DNA from: Bacteroidota bacterium
Lineage (GTDB): Bacteria; Bacteroidota; Bacteroidia; Flavobacteriales; Weeksellaceae
Assembly (NCBI GenBank): GCA_023426625.1
Contig: JAFAAJ010000295.1
Location: 1-25,220 of the forward strand
Length of the DNA stretch: 25,220 nucleotides
Direction: 5' to 3'
Shown: positions 1 to 6,734 of the stretch, one piece after another
How positions within the stretch are numbered: position 1 is the stretch's first letter
Layout of the letters: the number at the start of each line of letters is the position of its first letter
Made by a program: the position numbers and the translations under genes
Notes under the pieces: generated by a model
The model's database searches: none
The model's input: the letters and a program-made list of their open reading frames with translations, nothing else
Told to the model about the DNA's origin: nothing

Positions 1-673
1 CGATATAATTGGGACGGAAATTGGGTTTATGTCCGAAATTTAAGATCCAAAACTGGAAAAGATGTTCCATATCACCGGTTGTTCCGTACCATTTTTCCTG
101 TTTCATCCATTCTTCGGCATGCTCTGAACCTTTTTTCACTTCTTTTTTAAAACCGGATATATCCACATCCTTTCCTCCCACCAAAATGATCTGTTCTGAT
201 GAAAAGGCTTCATGCAAAATATTCGGGGAAACTCCTTTTTTAGGTGTAATAATCAGATCAAGGATGCCTTTATCCAGTTGGTCCAACATTTCCGGATATT
301 CACCAAAACTGATGATCAGATTAAAAGGTAAAGTAGAAACATACTGCTCCAAAGTCGTCTGAAAAGTCTCAAAACACATTCCCACACTTATGGTCGGAGT
401 AAGTTTTTCCGTAGACCTCTGAAAATTCTTTTCCACATCTTCCAGCCTTGACAACGGTTCTACAATCGCATTAAACAATACTTTCCCTCTTTCAGTCGGA
501 ATCATCTTTCTGCCTGTTCTGTCGAATAACTTATATCCAACATACGCTTCCAGAGAACCTAGATGCAGGCTTACTCCCGGCTGCGAAATGAACAATGCAT
601 CTGCAGCTCCCGTTAAAGTTCCGCTTTTATAGATCGCTTTAAAAGTTCGGTACCATTCCAAATTAACCATCAT
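1..673 (-). CDS. LysR-type transcriptional regulator (C-terminal part cut by window edge)
   Basis: About 224 residues are visible, reading from ATG at 673-671 (a second ATG follows directly at 670) and still open at base 1, so the effector domain is incomplete; the family is usually near 300 residues. Residues 3-62 form the winged helix-turn-helix: NLEWYRTFKAIYKSG opens it, and the recognition region contains ADALFISQPGVSLHLGSLE followed by LFDRTGRKMIPTERG, all classic LysR wording. A linker leads to the start of the periplasmic-binding-protein-like domain around residue 92 (TISVGMCFETF). The gene is divergent from the mdaB-like gene, with about 100 AT-rich bases between. LysR regulators commonly control the divergent neighbour and themselves, so control of the quinone reductase operon is a reasonable inference. 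The effector is unknown. Confidence 0.93.
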   Translation of the reverse strand, partial: MMVNLEWYRTFKAIYKSGTLTGAADALFISQPGVSLHLGSLEAYVGYKLFDRTGRKMIPTERGKVLFNAIVEPLSRLEDVEKNFQRSTEKLTPTISVGMCFETFQTTLEQYVSTLPFNLIISFGEYPEMLDQLDKGILDLIITPKKGVSPNILHEAFSSEQIILVGGKDVDISGFKKEVKKGSEHAEEWMKQEKWYGTTGDMEHLFQFWILNFGHKPNFRPNYI

Positions 674-680
674 TAAAACT

Positions 681-694
681 ATTATAATTATAAT
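681..694. promoter_or_regulatory. Perfect 14-bp palindrome between lysR and mdaB
   Basis: ATTATAATTATAAT is its own reverse complement. It lies between the LysR start and the two divergent -7 elements, where a LysR operator (T-N11-A type dyad) would be expected. Its pure AT content makes chance occurrence likely in this AT-rich spacer, so this is a weak candidate only. Confidence 0.3.
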
Positions 695-695
695 A

Positions 696-703
696 CAAAT
701 ATA
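696..703 (-). promoter_or_regulatory. -7 promoter element for the LysR gene
   Basis: Reading on the minus strand the sequence is TATATTTG, a full match to the Bacteroidota -7 consensus TAnnTTTG. It would start transcription about 15-20 bases before the LysR ATG. No TTG -33 element is seen at the expected distance. Confidence 0.5.
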
Positions 704-739
704 TAATTTATATTATTTTTATTATATTAAAATCAAGCC

Positions 740-747
740 TAATTTTG
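740..747 (+). promoter_or_regulatory. -7 promoter element for the mdaB-like operon
   Basis: TAATTTTG fits TAnnTTTG exactly and lies 28 bases before the mdaB ATG, giving a leader of roughly 23 bases. The upstream region is AT-rich without a clear TTG at -33. Confidence 0.6.
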
Positions 748-775
748 CCCTGTAAAACTTAACAATCAAACAACA

Positions 776-1390
776 ATGAAAAAAGTATTAATAATTAACG
801 GTGGACAAAATTTCGGACATTCCGGAGGAAGATACAACAATACAGTAACAGAAAACACGGTAGAAGTTCTGAAGAAATTCAAAAATGTAGACATAAAAAT
901 CACTCATGTGGATGAAGGTTATGACAAAGATGAAGAAGTAAAGAAATTCGTTTGGGCAGACTATATTATTTACCATACTCCGATCTGGTGGTTTCAGCTT
1001 CCGAATGGTCTGAAAAAATATATTGATGAAGTTTTCACAGCGGGACACGCAAAGGGAATCTATATGAGCGACGGAAGAAAACCTGAAAACCCGGAAATCA
1101 ATTACGGAACCGGAGGAATGTTGGGCGGCAGAAAATATATGGTAACCACAAGCTGGAACGCTCCTGCAACCGCTTTTACACTTCCCGGAGAATTTTTTAA
1201 CGAAACCAGTGTGGATAATGGACCCTTATTTGGATTCCATAGAATGAATGCATTTGTTTCTTTAAAAAAAATGGAAAGCTTCCACTTTCATGATGTAGAA
1301 AAAAATGCAAACATAGAACGTGACATGAAACTGTACAGAGAACATCTGGAAAATGTCTTTGAAAAAGAACTAAAACCACAATTGGTCTAA
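776..1390 (+). CDS. mdaB: NAD(P)H:quinone oxidoreductase, MdaB type (flavodoxin-like fold)
   Basis: The 204-residue protein opens with MKKVLIINGGQNFGHSGGR, the phosphate-binding start of the flavodoxin-like quinone reductases, and has the active-site stretch YHTPIWWFQLPNGLKKYIDEVF at about residues 65-86 and GRKYMVTTSWNAP at about 118-130. Length and order match MdaB (modulator of drug activity B), a cytoplasmic FAD enzyme that reduces quinones by two electrons and so avoids semiquinone radicals. It is the first gene of a unit with a YgiN-like monooxygenase 18 bases downstream; the same mdaB-ygiN pairing is known from E. coli, where the two enzymes are proposed to run a quinol/quinone cycle. 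The divergent LysR gene is the probable regulator. Confidence 0.93.
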   Translation: MKKVLIINGGQNFGHSGGRYNNTVTENTVEVLKKFKNVDIKITHVDEGYDKDEEVKKFVWADYIIYHTPIWWFQLPNGLKKYIDEVFTAGHAKGIYMSDGRKPENPEINYGTGGMLGGRKYMVTTSWNAPATAFTLPGEFFNETSVDNGPLFGFHRMNAFVSLKKMESFHFHDVEKNANIERDMKLYREHLENVFEKELKPQLV

Positions 1391-1408
1391 TCTGAAATAA
1401 AAACTGCT

Positions 1409-1696
1409 ATGAAAATCCACCTTACTGCCATCATCAAAGCAAAAGAAGAATACAGAAACGAAGTTCTGGAAACCCTTCAGAATATGGTCACAGAAACCAG
1501 AAAGGAAGCTGCATGTGAATTATACAGCCTTCATCAGGGGATTGAAGACAAGAATCAATTCGTTTTTTATGAAATCTGGCAAAATGAAGACGGATTGGTT
1601 TTGCACAACCAACAACCCTACATTCAGGCTTTCGGAGCGTTGGTTGATGAGAAATTGCAGGAGAAACCACAGATTTACACTACCCATATTATTTGA
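1409..1696 (+). CDS. ygiN: Putative quinol monooxygenase, YgiN/ABM family
   Basis: This 95-residue protein is a complete single antibiotic-biosynthesis-monooxygenase (ABM) domain: an N-terminal strand (IHLTAIIKAKEEY), a helix (EVLETLQNMVTETRKE), the strand/turn CELYSLHQGIEDKNQFVFYEIWQ and a C-terminal helix LHNQQPYIQAFGALV, in the order typical for the dimeric ferredoxin-like fold. E. coli YgiN, which oxidises quinols, is about the same size and sits beside mdaB, as here. It is 18 bases after mdaB and 6 bases before the DJ-1-like gene, so all three are likely on one transcript. The exact substrate cannot be read from sequence; small ABM proteins also include heme- and aldehyde-acting members. 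Confidence 0.85.
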   Translation: MKIHLTAIIKAKEEYRNEVLETLQNMVTETRKEAACELYSLHQGIEDKNQFVFYEIWQNEDGLVLHNQQPYIQAFGALVDEKLQEKPQIYTTHII

Positions 1697-1702
1697 TCTG
1701 AT

Positions 1703-2461
1703 ATGAAAAAATTAATGTTTTTATTCATAAGCTTATTCACCATAGGCTTATTCCAGTCACAAAACAAAAAATCTATTACAATGAAAAAGAAAGTTTTATT
1801 TGTCGTAACCAGTCATGACAAAAAAGGAAATACCGGAGAAGATACCGGATATTATTTAGGAGAAGTTTCTCATCCATGGGAAGTTCTTCACAAAGCCGGA
1901 TATGAAATTGATTTTGTAAGCCCGAAAGGAGGAACCCCTCCCGTTGACGGATTTGATCTCAATGATCCCGTGAACAAAGAATTTTGGGAAAATAAAGAAT
2001 ATAAAAGCAAAATCGACAATTCTTTACAGCCTTCACAGGTAAACCCGTCTGATTACTCAGCTATTTTTTATGCAGGAGGTCACGGCGCCATGTGGGATTT
2101 GGCAGATAACACGGAATTGGCTCAGATCGCTTCAAAAATCTATGAAAACGGTGGAATTGTAGCAGGTGTTTGTCATGGTCCTGCCGGTTTGGTCAATATT
2201 AAATTAAGTAATGGAAAATATCTTATAGATGGAAAGAAAATCAACGCTTTTACCAATGAAGAAGAAGCTGAAGTGAAATTAACGAACGTTGTTCCTTTCC
2301 TTTTGGAAGATAAATTAAAAGAAAGAGGAGCAAAATTTGAAAAGTCAGGGCTTTGGCAAAATCATGTGGTAACCGATCAGCGAGTGATCACCGGACAGAA
2401 TCCTCAATCGGCAAAAAGCGTGGGCGAAGCTATTGTAAAAGAACTTAATAAAATTCAGTAA
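1703..2461 (+). CDS. DJ-1/PfpI family protein (type 1 glutamine amidotransferase-like, Hsp31-type)
   Basis: The 252-residue protein has the Hsp31/DJ-1 catalytic set: a conserved Glu in GEVSHPWE (Glu54), the AGGHG loop at 124-128, and the nucleophile elbow GVCHGPAGL with Cys157-His158. Family members act as glyoxalase III/deglycase or chaperone proteins that handle methylglyoxal and electrophile stress, which suits its place after a quinone reductase and a quinol monooxygenase. The first 20 residues (MKKLMFLFISLFTIGLFQSQ) look like a signal peptide, so the protein may be exported; alternatively translation starts at the internal ATG at 1781 (MKKKVLFVVTSH), giving a cytoplasmic protein of the usual family length. 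Both starts may be used. A strong hairpin follows the stop. Confidence 0.88.
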   Translation: MKKLMFLFISLFTIGLFQSQNKKSITMKKKVLFVVTSHDKKGNTGEDTGYYLGEVSHPWEVLHKAGYEIDFVSPKGGTPPVDGFDLNDPVNKEFWENKEYKSKIDNSLQPSQVNPSDYSAIFYAGGHGAMWDLADNTELAQIASKIYENGGIVAGVCHGPAGLVNIKLSNGKYLIDGKKINAFTNEEEAEVKLTNVVPFLLEDKLKERGAKFEKSGLWQNHVVTDQRVITGQNPQSAKSVGEAIVKELNKIQ

Positions 2462-2482
2462 TTTCATCATTATATTGATAAA

Positions 2483-2511
2483 AATCGCTTTCCAAAATTT
2501 GGAAAGCGATT
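2483..2511. terminator. Bidirectional hairpin between convergent genes
   Basis: An almost perfect 29-base dyad with 11-base arms AATCGCTTTCC / GGAAAGCGATT, whose AAAATTT centre can extend the pairing. It lies between the converging stops of the DJ-1-like and AhpD-like genes, where a shared terminator would be expected. Confidence 0.75.
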
Positions 2512-2542
2512 CTTCTACGTAAAATAATTACATTCATTAAAA

Positions 2543-2986
2543 TTATTTCATGATCGGTAAATGCGTACTGATCGCAATTCTGTTCCATGAATTGATGGTA
2601 ACGATCGCCATAATGATCTGCGCAATGGTATTTTCATCAAAAAGCTGTTTCGCCTTATAATACGTTTCATCAGTCAATCCCTTTTGGCTGATCAAAGTAA
2701 TTTCTTCAGTCATTGCTAAAATCACCTGTTCTTCTTCAGTAAAAAGTTCGGTAGCTTCTCGCCATGCGTTCAGTAAATAAATTCTTTGAGGAGTTTCTCC
2801 GTATTTAACGGCATCTTTCGTGTGCATATCCAGGCAAAAAGCACATCCGTTGATCTGTGATGCTCTTATTTTTATTAATTCTTTCTGAATATGATTCAGG
2901 GAAATGTTCTGAAGATAACTTTCCAGTCCCATCATTGCTTTATAGGCTGCAGTATCTGTAGTTGCGATGTTTAATCTTGTACTCAT
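2543..2986 (-). CDS. Carboxymuconolactone decarboxylase / AhpD-like family protein
   Basis: The 147-residue protein has the AhpD-type redox motif C-A-F-C-L-D-M-H (Cys48, Cys51, His55) preceded by ELIKIRASQINGC, then the helical region LLNAWREATELFTEEEQVILAMTEEIT seen in alkylhydroperoxidase-like single-domain proteins. These proteins use the Cys pair to reduce peroxides with a lipoamide or thioredoxin-type donor. The order of genes on this strand puts the Crp/Fnr-type regulator 66 bases upstream, so the two may be co-transcribed; such pairing, in which the regulator controls a small peroxidase, is common in Bacteroidota but is inferred here. The start at MSTRLN suits the family. Confidence 0.9.
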   Translation of the reverse strand: MSTRLNIATTDTAAYKAMMGLESYLQNISLNHIQKELIKIRASQINGCAFCLDMHTKDAVKYGETPQRIYLLNAWREATELFTEEEQVILAMTEEITLISQKGLTDETYYKAKQLFDENTIAQIIMAIVTINSWNRIAISTHLPIMK

Positions 2987-3052
2987 AATATGATTGGTTT
3001 TAAATTCTGATACAAAGTTCTTATTTTAAAACCATAAAAATCTTAAACTGGT

Positions 3053-3625
3053 TTAAGAACGTAGCTTTGCCCTAATTTCGCTGAGATATTCAGGGGTAAA
3101 GCCTAAAAAAGAAGCAATAAGATATTGTGGAATCCTCTGAATAAACCACGGATACTGAGTACTGAAATGCACATACAATTCTTCCCTACTCATTTCATAC
3201 AAATAACGGATCCTGCGTTCTGAAGCGGCATAAGCTCTCTGATAGATCATCCTGAAATAACGTTCCATGATCGGATGTTTTTGCAATAACAATTCCTGAG
3301 AATGAAGATTGATAACAAGAATTGTGGAACGCTCCACTGCCTGAATGCAAAAATCAGATTTCATTTGTCTTTCATACGCAAAAGTATCTGTGATCCACCA
3401 GTTTTCTATGGCAAATTCCGTGGTTTGTTCCACTCCTTTCTCATTAACGAAAAATTTACGGAGACATCCTTTAGAAACAAAATACATGGACTTGCAAACT
3501 TCTCCGGCAAGCAGCAGATTCTGTTTTTTCTTCACTTCCATCACCTGAAAAAAAGAAAGAACAGAAGCATATTCGTCATCATTTATACTGATGAATTTAT
3601 CTAAATGTGCTTTGAAAGTATCCAT
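3053..3625 (-). CDS. Crp/Fnr family transcriptional regulator
   Basis: A 190-residue protein with an N-terminal cyclic-nucleotide-binding-like beta roll (about residues 15-115; KKKQNLLLAGEVCKSMYFVSKG and FFVNEKGVEQTTEFAIENWWI) and a short C-terminal helix-turn-helix (about 160-190; RIPQYLIASFLGFTPEYLSEIR). The arginine/glutamate cAMP pocket of E. coli CRP is not obvious, as in most of the many Bacteroidota members, so the ligand is unknown. It sits divergently to the DUF1304 gene and upstream of the AhpD-like gene; either could be its target. The ATG at 3625 is supported by a full -7 element 18 bases upstream. Confidence 0.92.
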   Translation of the reverse strand: MDTFKAHLDKFISINDDEYASVLSFFQVMEVKKKQNLLLAGEVCKSMYFVSKGCLRKFFVNEKGVEQTTEFAIENWWITDTFAYERQMKSDFCIQAVERSTILVINLHSQELLLQKHPIMERYFRMIYQRAYAASERRIRYLYEMSREELYVHFSTQYPWFIQRIPQYLIASFLGFTPEYLSEIRAKLRS

Positions 3626-3642
3626 TTTTACAATTCAATAAC

Positions 3643-3650
3643 CAAACTTA
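3643..3650 (-). promoter_or_regulatory. Promoter of the Crp/Fnr gene
   Basis: On the minus strand TAAGTTTG matches TAnnTTTG, with a TTG (plus-strand CAA at 3671-3673) 20 bases further upstream, giving a near-consensus -33/-7 pair. Confidence 0.6.
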
Positions 3651-3662
3651 GGTCTATTTTTT

Positions 3663-3670
3663 TAGTTTTA
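3663..3670 (+). promoter_or_regulatory. Possible -7 element for the DUF1304 gene
   Basis: TAGTTTTA differs from TAnnTTTG only at the last base and lies 21 bases before the DUF1304 ATG. It partly overlaps the divergent Crp/Fnr promoter. Confidence 0.35.
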
Positions 3671-3691
3671 CAACGACCAAAACAACAAATC

Positions 3692-4057
3692 ATGGAACTT
3701 ATAGCAAAAATACTGATCGCCTTCGTAGCATTAGAGCATCTGTACATTCTCTGGCTGGAAATGTTCGCTTGGGAAACCAAAGGAAAAGAAGTTTTCAAAT
3801 CGGCATTACCCAAAGAAATGTTCAAGCCTACCAAAGGTTTAGCCGCCAATCAGGGATTGTATAACGGATTTCTTGCCGCAGGACTGATCTGATCTTTTTT
3901 AATTGAAGAGGAGAAATGGCAAACCAATATTGCCCTATTTTTCCTGGGATGTGTTGCTGTAGACGGAATTTATGGTGGAATTTCTGCAACTAAAAGAATA
4001 TTTTTTGTTCAGGCTATTCCTGCTATCTTAGCCGTTATTGAAGTATTATTGAAATAA
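3692..4057 (+). pseudogene. DUF1304 membrane protein interrupted by an in-frame TGA
   Basis: Reading from ATG at 3692 gives MELIAKILIAFVALEHLYILWLEMFAWETKG and then GLAANQGLYNGFLAAGLI, typical of DUF1304, a small integral membrane protein of about 120 residues with four predicted helices and unknown function. The reading frame meets TGA at 3890-3892 (codon 67), but the same frame then continues with the expected second half (SFLIEEEKW, IALFFLGCVAVDGIYGG, FFVQAIPAILAVIEVLLK) to TAA at 4055-4057, for 122 codons in all. Family members usually have Trp at the stop position (AGLIW), so the simplest change is TGG to TGA. There is no frameshift. It is either a recent nonsense mutation or a sequencing error. 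A longer reading from 3605 is rejected because it overlaps the divergent regulator. Confidence 0.85.
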
Positions 4058-4081
4058 CTGATTATATTAAGGATTTAAATT

Positions 4082-4552
4082 TTATTTAAACTGAGCAGAA
4101 ATTCCCCTAAGTTTCTCCTTTATTTTCTCAGGTTTAAACTGTCCTTCATGGTAATACACCAAATTCTGATCAGCATCTAAAATAATCCATAACGGATAAA
4201 CAGGCTGATCTTTATTTTTTGATAAGGCGAGAGCCAATTCATGGATTCCGGAATTCCCATTTGATCGATAGGCAAATTCTTCACCCTGAAAATTGATTTT
4301 TTCTTTGGTCTTTTCAGTTTCAAAATTGATGAAATAAAAATCTTCATTCATCATTTTTACCAGATCTTTATCTTTATTAATATGATAAGATTCTATTTTG
4401 CATACTGAGCACCAGTCTGTATACAAATGAATAATCACAGGTTTCCGATCCTGGATCCGGGAATTTTCAAGACCGGAAAAAGTACCCGTTCTCATCTGGG
4501 ATAGATAAAAACAGGGTGCCAATATTAACATTATATTTAAAATCATTTTCAT
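4082..4552 (-). CDS. Secreted thioredoxin-like protein
   Basis: The 156-residue protein begins with a signal peptide (MKMILNIMLILAPCFYLSQ) and then a thioredoxin fold with the redox motif WCSVC (Cys48, Cys51) in the context PVIIHLYTDWCSVCKIE. A second conserved piece, QPVYPLWIILDADQN, supplies the cis-proline region of the fold. It most resembles the Thioredoxin_7/DsbD-gamma-like group acting in the periplasm. Its ATG overlaps the TGA stop of the TonB-dependent receptor gene (ATGA), so translation of the two is probably coupled and the protein probably helps the receptor, for example by keeping its cysteines or a bound metal reduced. That role is inference. An alternative start two codons later (MILNIM) is possible. 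Confidence 0.85.
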   Translation of the reverse strand: MKMILNIMLILAPCFYLSQMRTGTFSGLENSRIQDRKPVIIHLYTDWCSVCKIESYHINKDKDLVKMMNEDFYFINFETEKTKEKINFQGEEFAYRSNGNSGIHELALALSKNKDQPVYPLWIILDADQNLVYYHEGQFKPEKIKEKLRGISAQFK

Positions 4553-6618
4553 TTTAAAATATATTTCACGCCCAGAAATCCTCTGATTCCCTGCATCGGT
4601 GCATAACCGTAAGTTGTATCAAAAGTATAATGGTTCGGGTTATTGACCGGATCATCCACATATTGATCGAATGGATCGAATGACCGCATCAGCGGATCAT
4701 CAGGAATGAAGTTGAACAGATTTTTAATTCCTGCATATATTTCAAATCCTGATCGGAAGCTTTTTGAAACCTGAATATTGGCTAAAGAATAAAAAGGAGA
4801 ATATTCCGGTCTGTAATCATTCGGCAGAACAGGCAATCGCATAGATCCGTAAAACTGTCCGGTAAAATCCAGTGTAAAAGATTTCGGAAATTTGTAGGTC
4901 AGATTATAGGTTCCACTCCATTTCGGAGCATGCAGCTGTTGTGATTTCTCACTTTCGTTATCGAATTTCTGATACACATCAAGATAAGTTACCCCAAAAT
5001 TAACACTCAACGGAAAATCAAAGCTGTAATCCATATTCATGGAAACACCTTTTGAAACTCCGTATCCACGCAGATTATCATAAATGATCTTATCCGGTTC
5101 CGAATCAAAATCACCCACGATTTTATTGCTGAAATAGGTATAAAATACGGAGGCATCCACATTGATCAGTTGATCTTTTACCGGAATTTTCAAAACATAA
5201 TTCAAATTTCCGTTGACCGATTTTTCTGGTTTCAGATCAGATTTGATCACCACTTCACGGGAACCTGTCAGTGCAGAATGATCTTCCGTAAACAAATTCA
5301 CCACCCGGAAACCGGTTCCAAAATTGAATCGCAATGTATGATACGGATGGGGAGAAAATTTCCATGCGAATCTTGGTGAATGCACAGAGTGATGGATCTT
5401 ATCATAATCATATCTATAGCCAAGCAGCAAAGTATTTTTTTCACTGATCTCCCACTGATCCTGTAAAAAAGCACCCCAAATCGGAGACTTCATCGGTTGA
5501 TTGATCAATCCGTCCGCAGACAAAGTTCCCGGTGTATTGTCATCATAAAACGTCTTTTTAAATGTCAATCCCAAAATAAGATCATGATTTCCCAGTTTCT
5601 TATCCCAATAAGTCTGCACAAAAGCCACTTTTTGTTCCGCATTAAACGGATTGCTTCCGTAAAACGAATCCTGGTCATGATAATTGTAAGAAAACTGAGT
5701 AATCACCTGTTCTTTCATTGGCCATTGATACATGCCGAAAGCTTCTACTCTGTTGGTGTAAATACTTTCACCGTAAACTTCATTACTTCCCCTGTAAGAT
5801 CTGTTCCATTGCATTTCGCCCCCAAAACGGTCTTCGTATAAGTACCGTAAAGCAAAACTTGCCTGTCTGTTTTCCTTTCTCTGAAAATTCCATTTATTGA
5901 AAACTGAAATTCGGTTCTGTAAAGCTGAATCCGTAAAATTATCCTTATTCTGATCTGTTTTTTTACCGAAATTGAAATAATTAAGACTTAATAATGAAGC
6001 TATATTTTTACCTAATGTAAATTTTGTTGAAAAATCTATATTATTTTCATTCCATGTACTCGACATCACGTCCAGACTTAATTTCGGAGCCGTTAAAGCA
6101 TTTTTAGTAATGATATTAATAACTCCTCCCATTGCTTCAGAGCCGTAAAGAGAGGAAGCCGGACCTTTCACCACTTCAATCCTGTCAATTAAACTGTTTG
6201 GAATTCCACTCAAACCATACACTGTTGAAAGTGAACTTACAATTGGCATTCCGTCTATTAAAATCATGGTATAAGGACCTTCCAAACCATTGATGTGAAT
6301 GTCTCCCGTGTTGCAAACCGAACAGTTCAACTGAGGTTTTACCCCATTTACCATAGCTATTGATTCAAAAATATTCGGGGTTGGATTTTTCTGAAAAAAT
6401 TTCTGACTGTAGATCTCCACATTAACCGGACTTTTCGATTTGCTTATAGGCTTTATGGTTCCTGTGATCACAACATCATCAATAAGTTTCGTTTTCATTT
6501 CATTTCTGGAAACTATTGCAGAATCAGGTCTTGCTTGATAATCAATATCCAGACTGTCTGTTTCCTGCGAGAAACAATACGATGACAACAACACAACAGA
6601 AAGCAATATTTGTCTCAT
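4549..6618 (-). CDS. TonB-dependent outer-membrane receptor with CxxC in the plug domain
   Basis: The 689-residue protein has a signal peptide (to about residue 18), a probable TonB box DDVVITGT at 47-54, a plug domain at about 60-165 (GPYTMILIDGMPIVSSL, then IDRIEVVKGPASSLYGSEAM and GGVINIITKNA), and a 22-strand-type beta barrel ending in the TonB_dep_Rec signature (FEIYAGIKNLFNFIPDDP). The plug carries NCSVCNTGDIHINGLEG with Cys99 and Cys102; this pair is unusual in ferric-siderophore receptors and suggests metal or thiol chemistry, possibly copper or another soft metal. No carboxypeptidase-like SusC extension is present, so it is a CirA/BtuB-size receptor. It is followed with a 4-base overlap by the thioredoxin-like gene, and its promoter is covered by an inverted repeat. 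Confidence 0.93.
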   Translation of the reverse strand: MRQILLSVVLLSSYCFSQETDSLDIDYQARPDSAIVSRNEMKTKLIDDVVITGTIKPISKSKSPVNVEIYSQKFFQKNPTPNIFESIAMVNGVKPQLNCSVCNTGDIHINGLEGPYTMILIDGMPIVSSLSTVYGLSGIPNSLIDRIEVVKGPASSLYGSEAMGGVINIITKNALTAPKLSLDVMSSTWNENNIDFSTKFTLGKNIASLLSLNYFNFGKKTDQNKDNFTDSALQNRISVFNKWNFQRKENRQASFALRYLYEDRFGGEMQWNRSYRGSNEVYGESIYTNRVEAFGMYQWPMKEQVITQFSYNYHDQDSFYGSNPFNAEQKVAFVQTYWDKKLGNHDLILGLTFKKTFYDDNTPGTLSADGLINQPMKSPIWGAFLQDQWEISEKNTLLLGYRYDYDKIHHSVHSPRFAWKFSPHPYHTLRFNFGTGFRVVNLFTEDHSALTGSREVVIKSDLKPEKSVNGNLNYVLKIPVKDQLINVDASVFYTYFSNKIVGDFDSEPDKIIYDNLRGYGVSKGVSMNMDYSFDFPLSVNFGVTYLDVYQKFDNESEKSQQLHAPKWSGTYNLTYKFPKSFTLDFTGQFYGSMRLPVLPNDYRPEYSPFYSLANIQVSKSFRSGFEIYAGIKNLFNFIPDDPLMRSFDPFDQYVDDPVNNPNHYTFDTTYGYAPMQGIRGFLGVKYILK

Positions 6619-6625
6619 GAAATAA

Positions 6626-6649
6626 AATTGTTAGACAAAACTAACAATT
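6626..6649. promoter_or_regulatory. Inverted repeat (candidate operator) over the receptor promoter
   Basis: Perfect 9-base arms AATTGTTAG and CTAACAATT separated by ACAAAA. The dyad starts 8 bases before the receptor ATG and wholly covers its -7 element, the classic placement for a repressor site. Metal-responsive regulators of the DtxR or Fur type bind dyads of about this size, but the family cannot be decided from one site. Confidence 0.55.
6636..6643 (-). promoter_or_regulatory. Promoter of the TonB receptor / thioredoxin unit
   Basis: Minus-strand TAGTTTTG is a full TAnnTTTG match. A TTG (plus-strand CAA at 6663-6665) lies 19 bases upstream, a consensus -33/-7 arrangement for Bacteroidota. 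Confidence 0.7.
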
Positions 6650-6707
6650 ATTTTCGAAACTACAAACCATATGATAAATGTTGTGAAATTAATTCGTCAA
6701 AAATTAT

Positions 6708-6715
6708 TAAATTTG
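6708..6715 (+). promoter_or_regulatory. -7 promoter element for homogentisate dioxygenase
   Basis: TAAATTTG is a full match to TAnnTTTG, 19 bases before the hmgA ATG at 6735. The nearest upstream TTG is 24 bases away, longer than usual. Confidence 0.55.
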
Positions 6716-6734
6716 AGAAAATATAAAGGTAAAA

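Noticed and set aside
9..362. Plus-strand open frame of 117 codons
   Set aside because: It lies antisense to the LysR gene, which has clear family motifs; the translated product has no recognisable feature.
3605..3691. Longer N terminus for the DUF1304 protein
   Set aside because: It runs antisense across the start of the Crp/Fnr gene and both promoters; family members start at MELIAKI-like sequence, matching 3692.
3890..3892. TGA read as Trp by an altered genetic code or as selenocysteine
   Set aside because: Other genes in the window end in TGA and use TGG for Trp, and no downstream hairpin or selenoprotein family relation supports recoding.
4058..4081. AT-rich dyad between DUF1304 and the thioredoxin-like gene as terminator
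   Set aside because: TTTAAA repeats form only a weak AT stem; they are expected by chance at this base composition.
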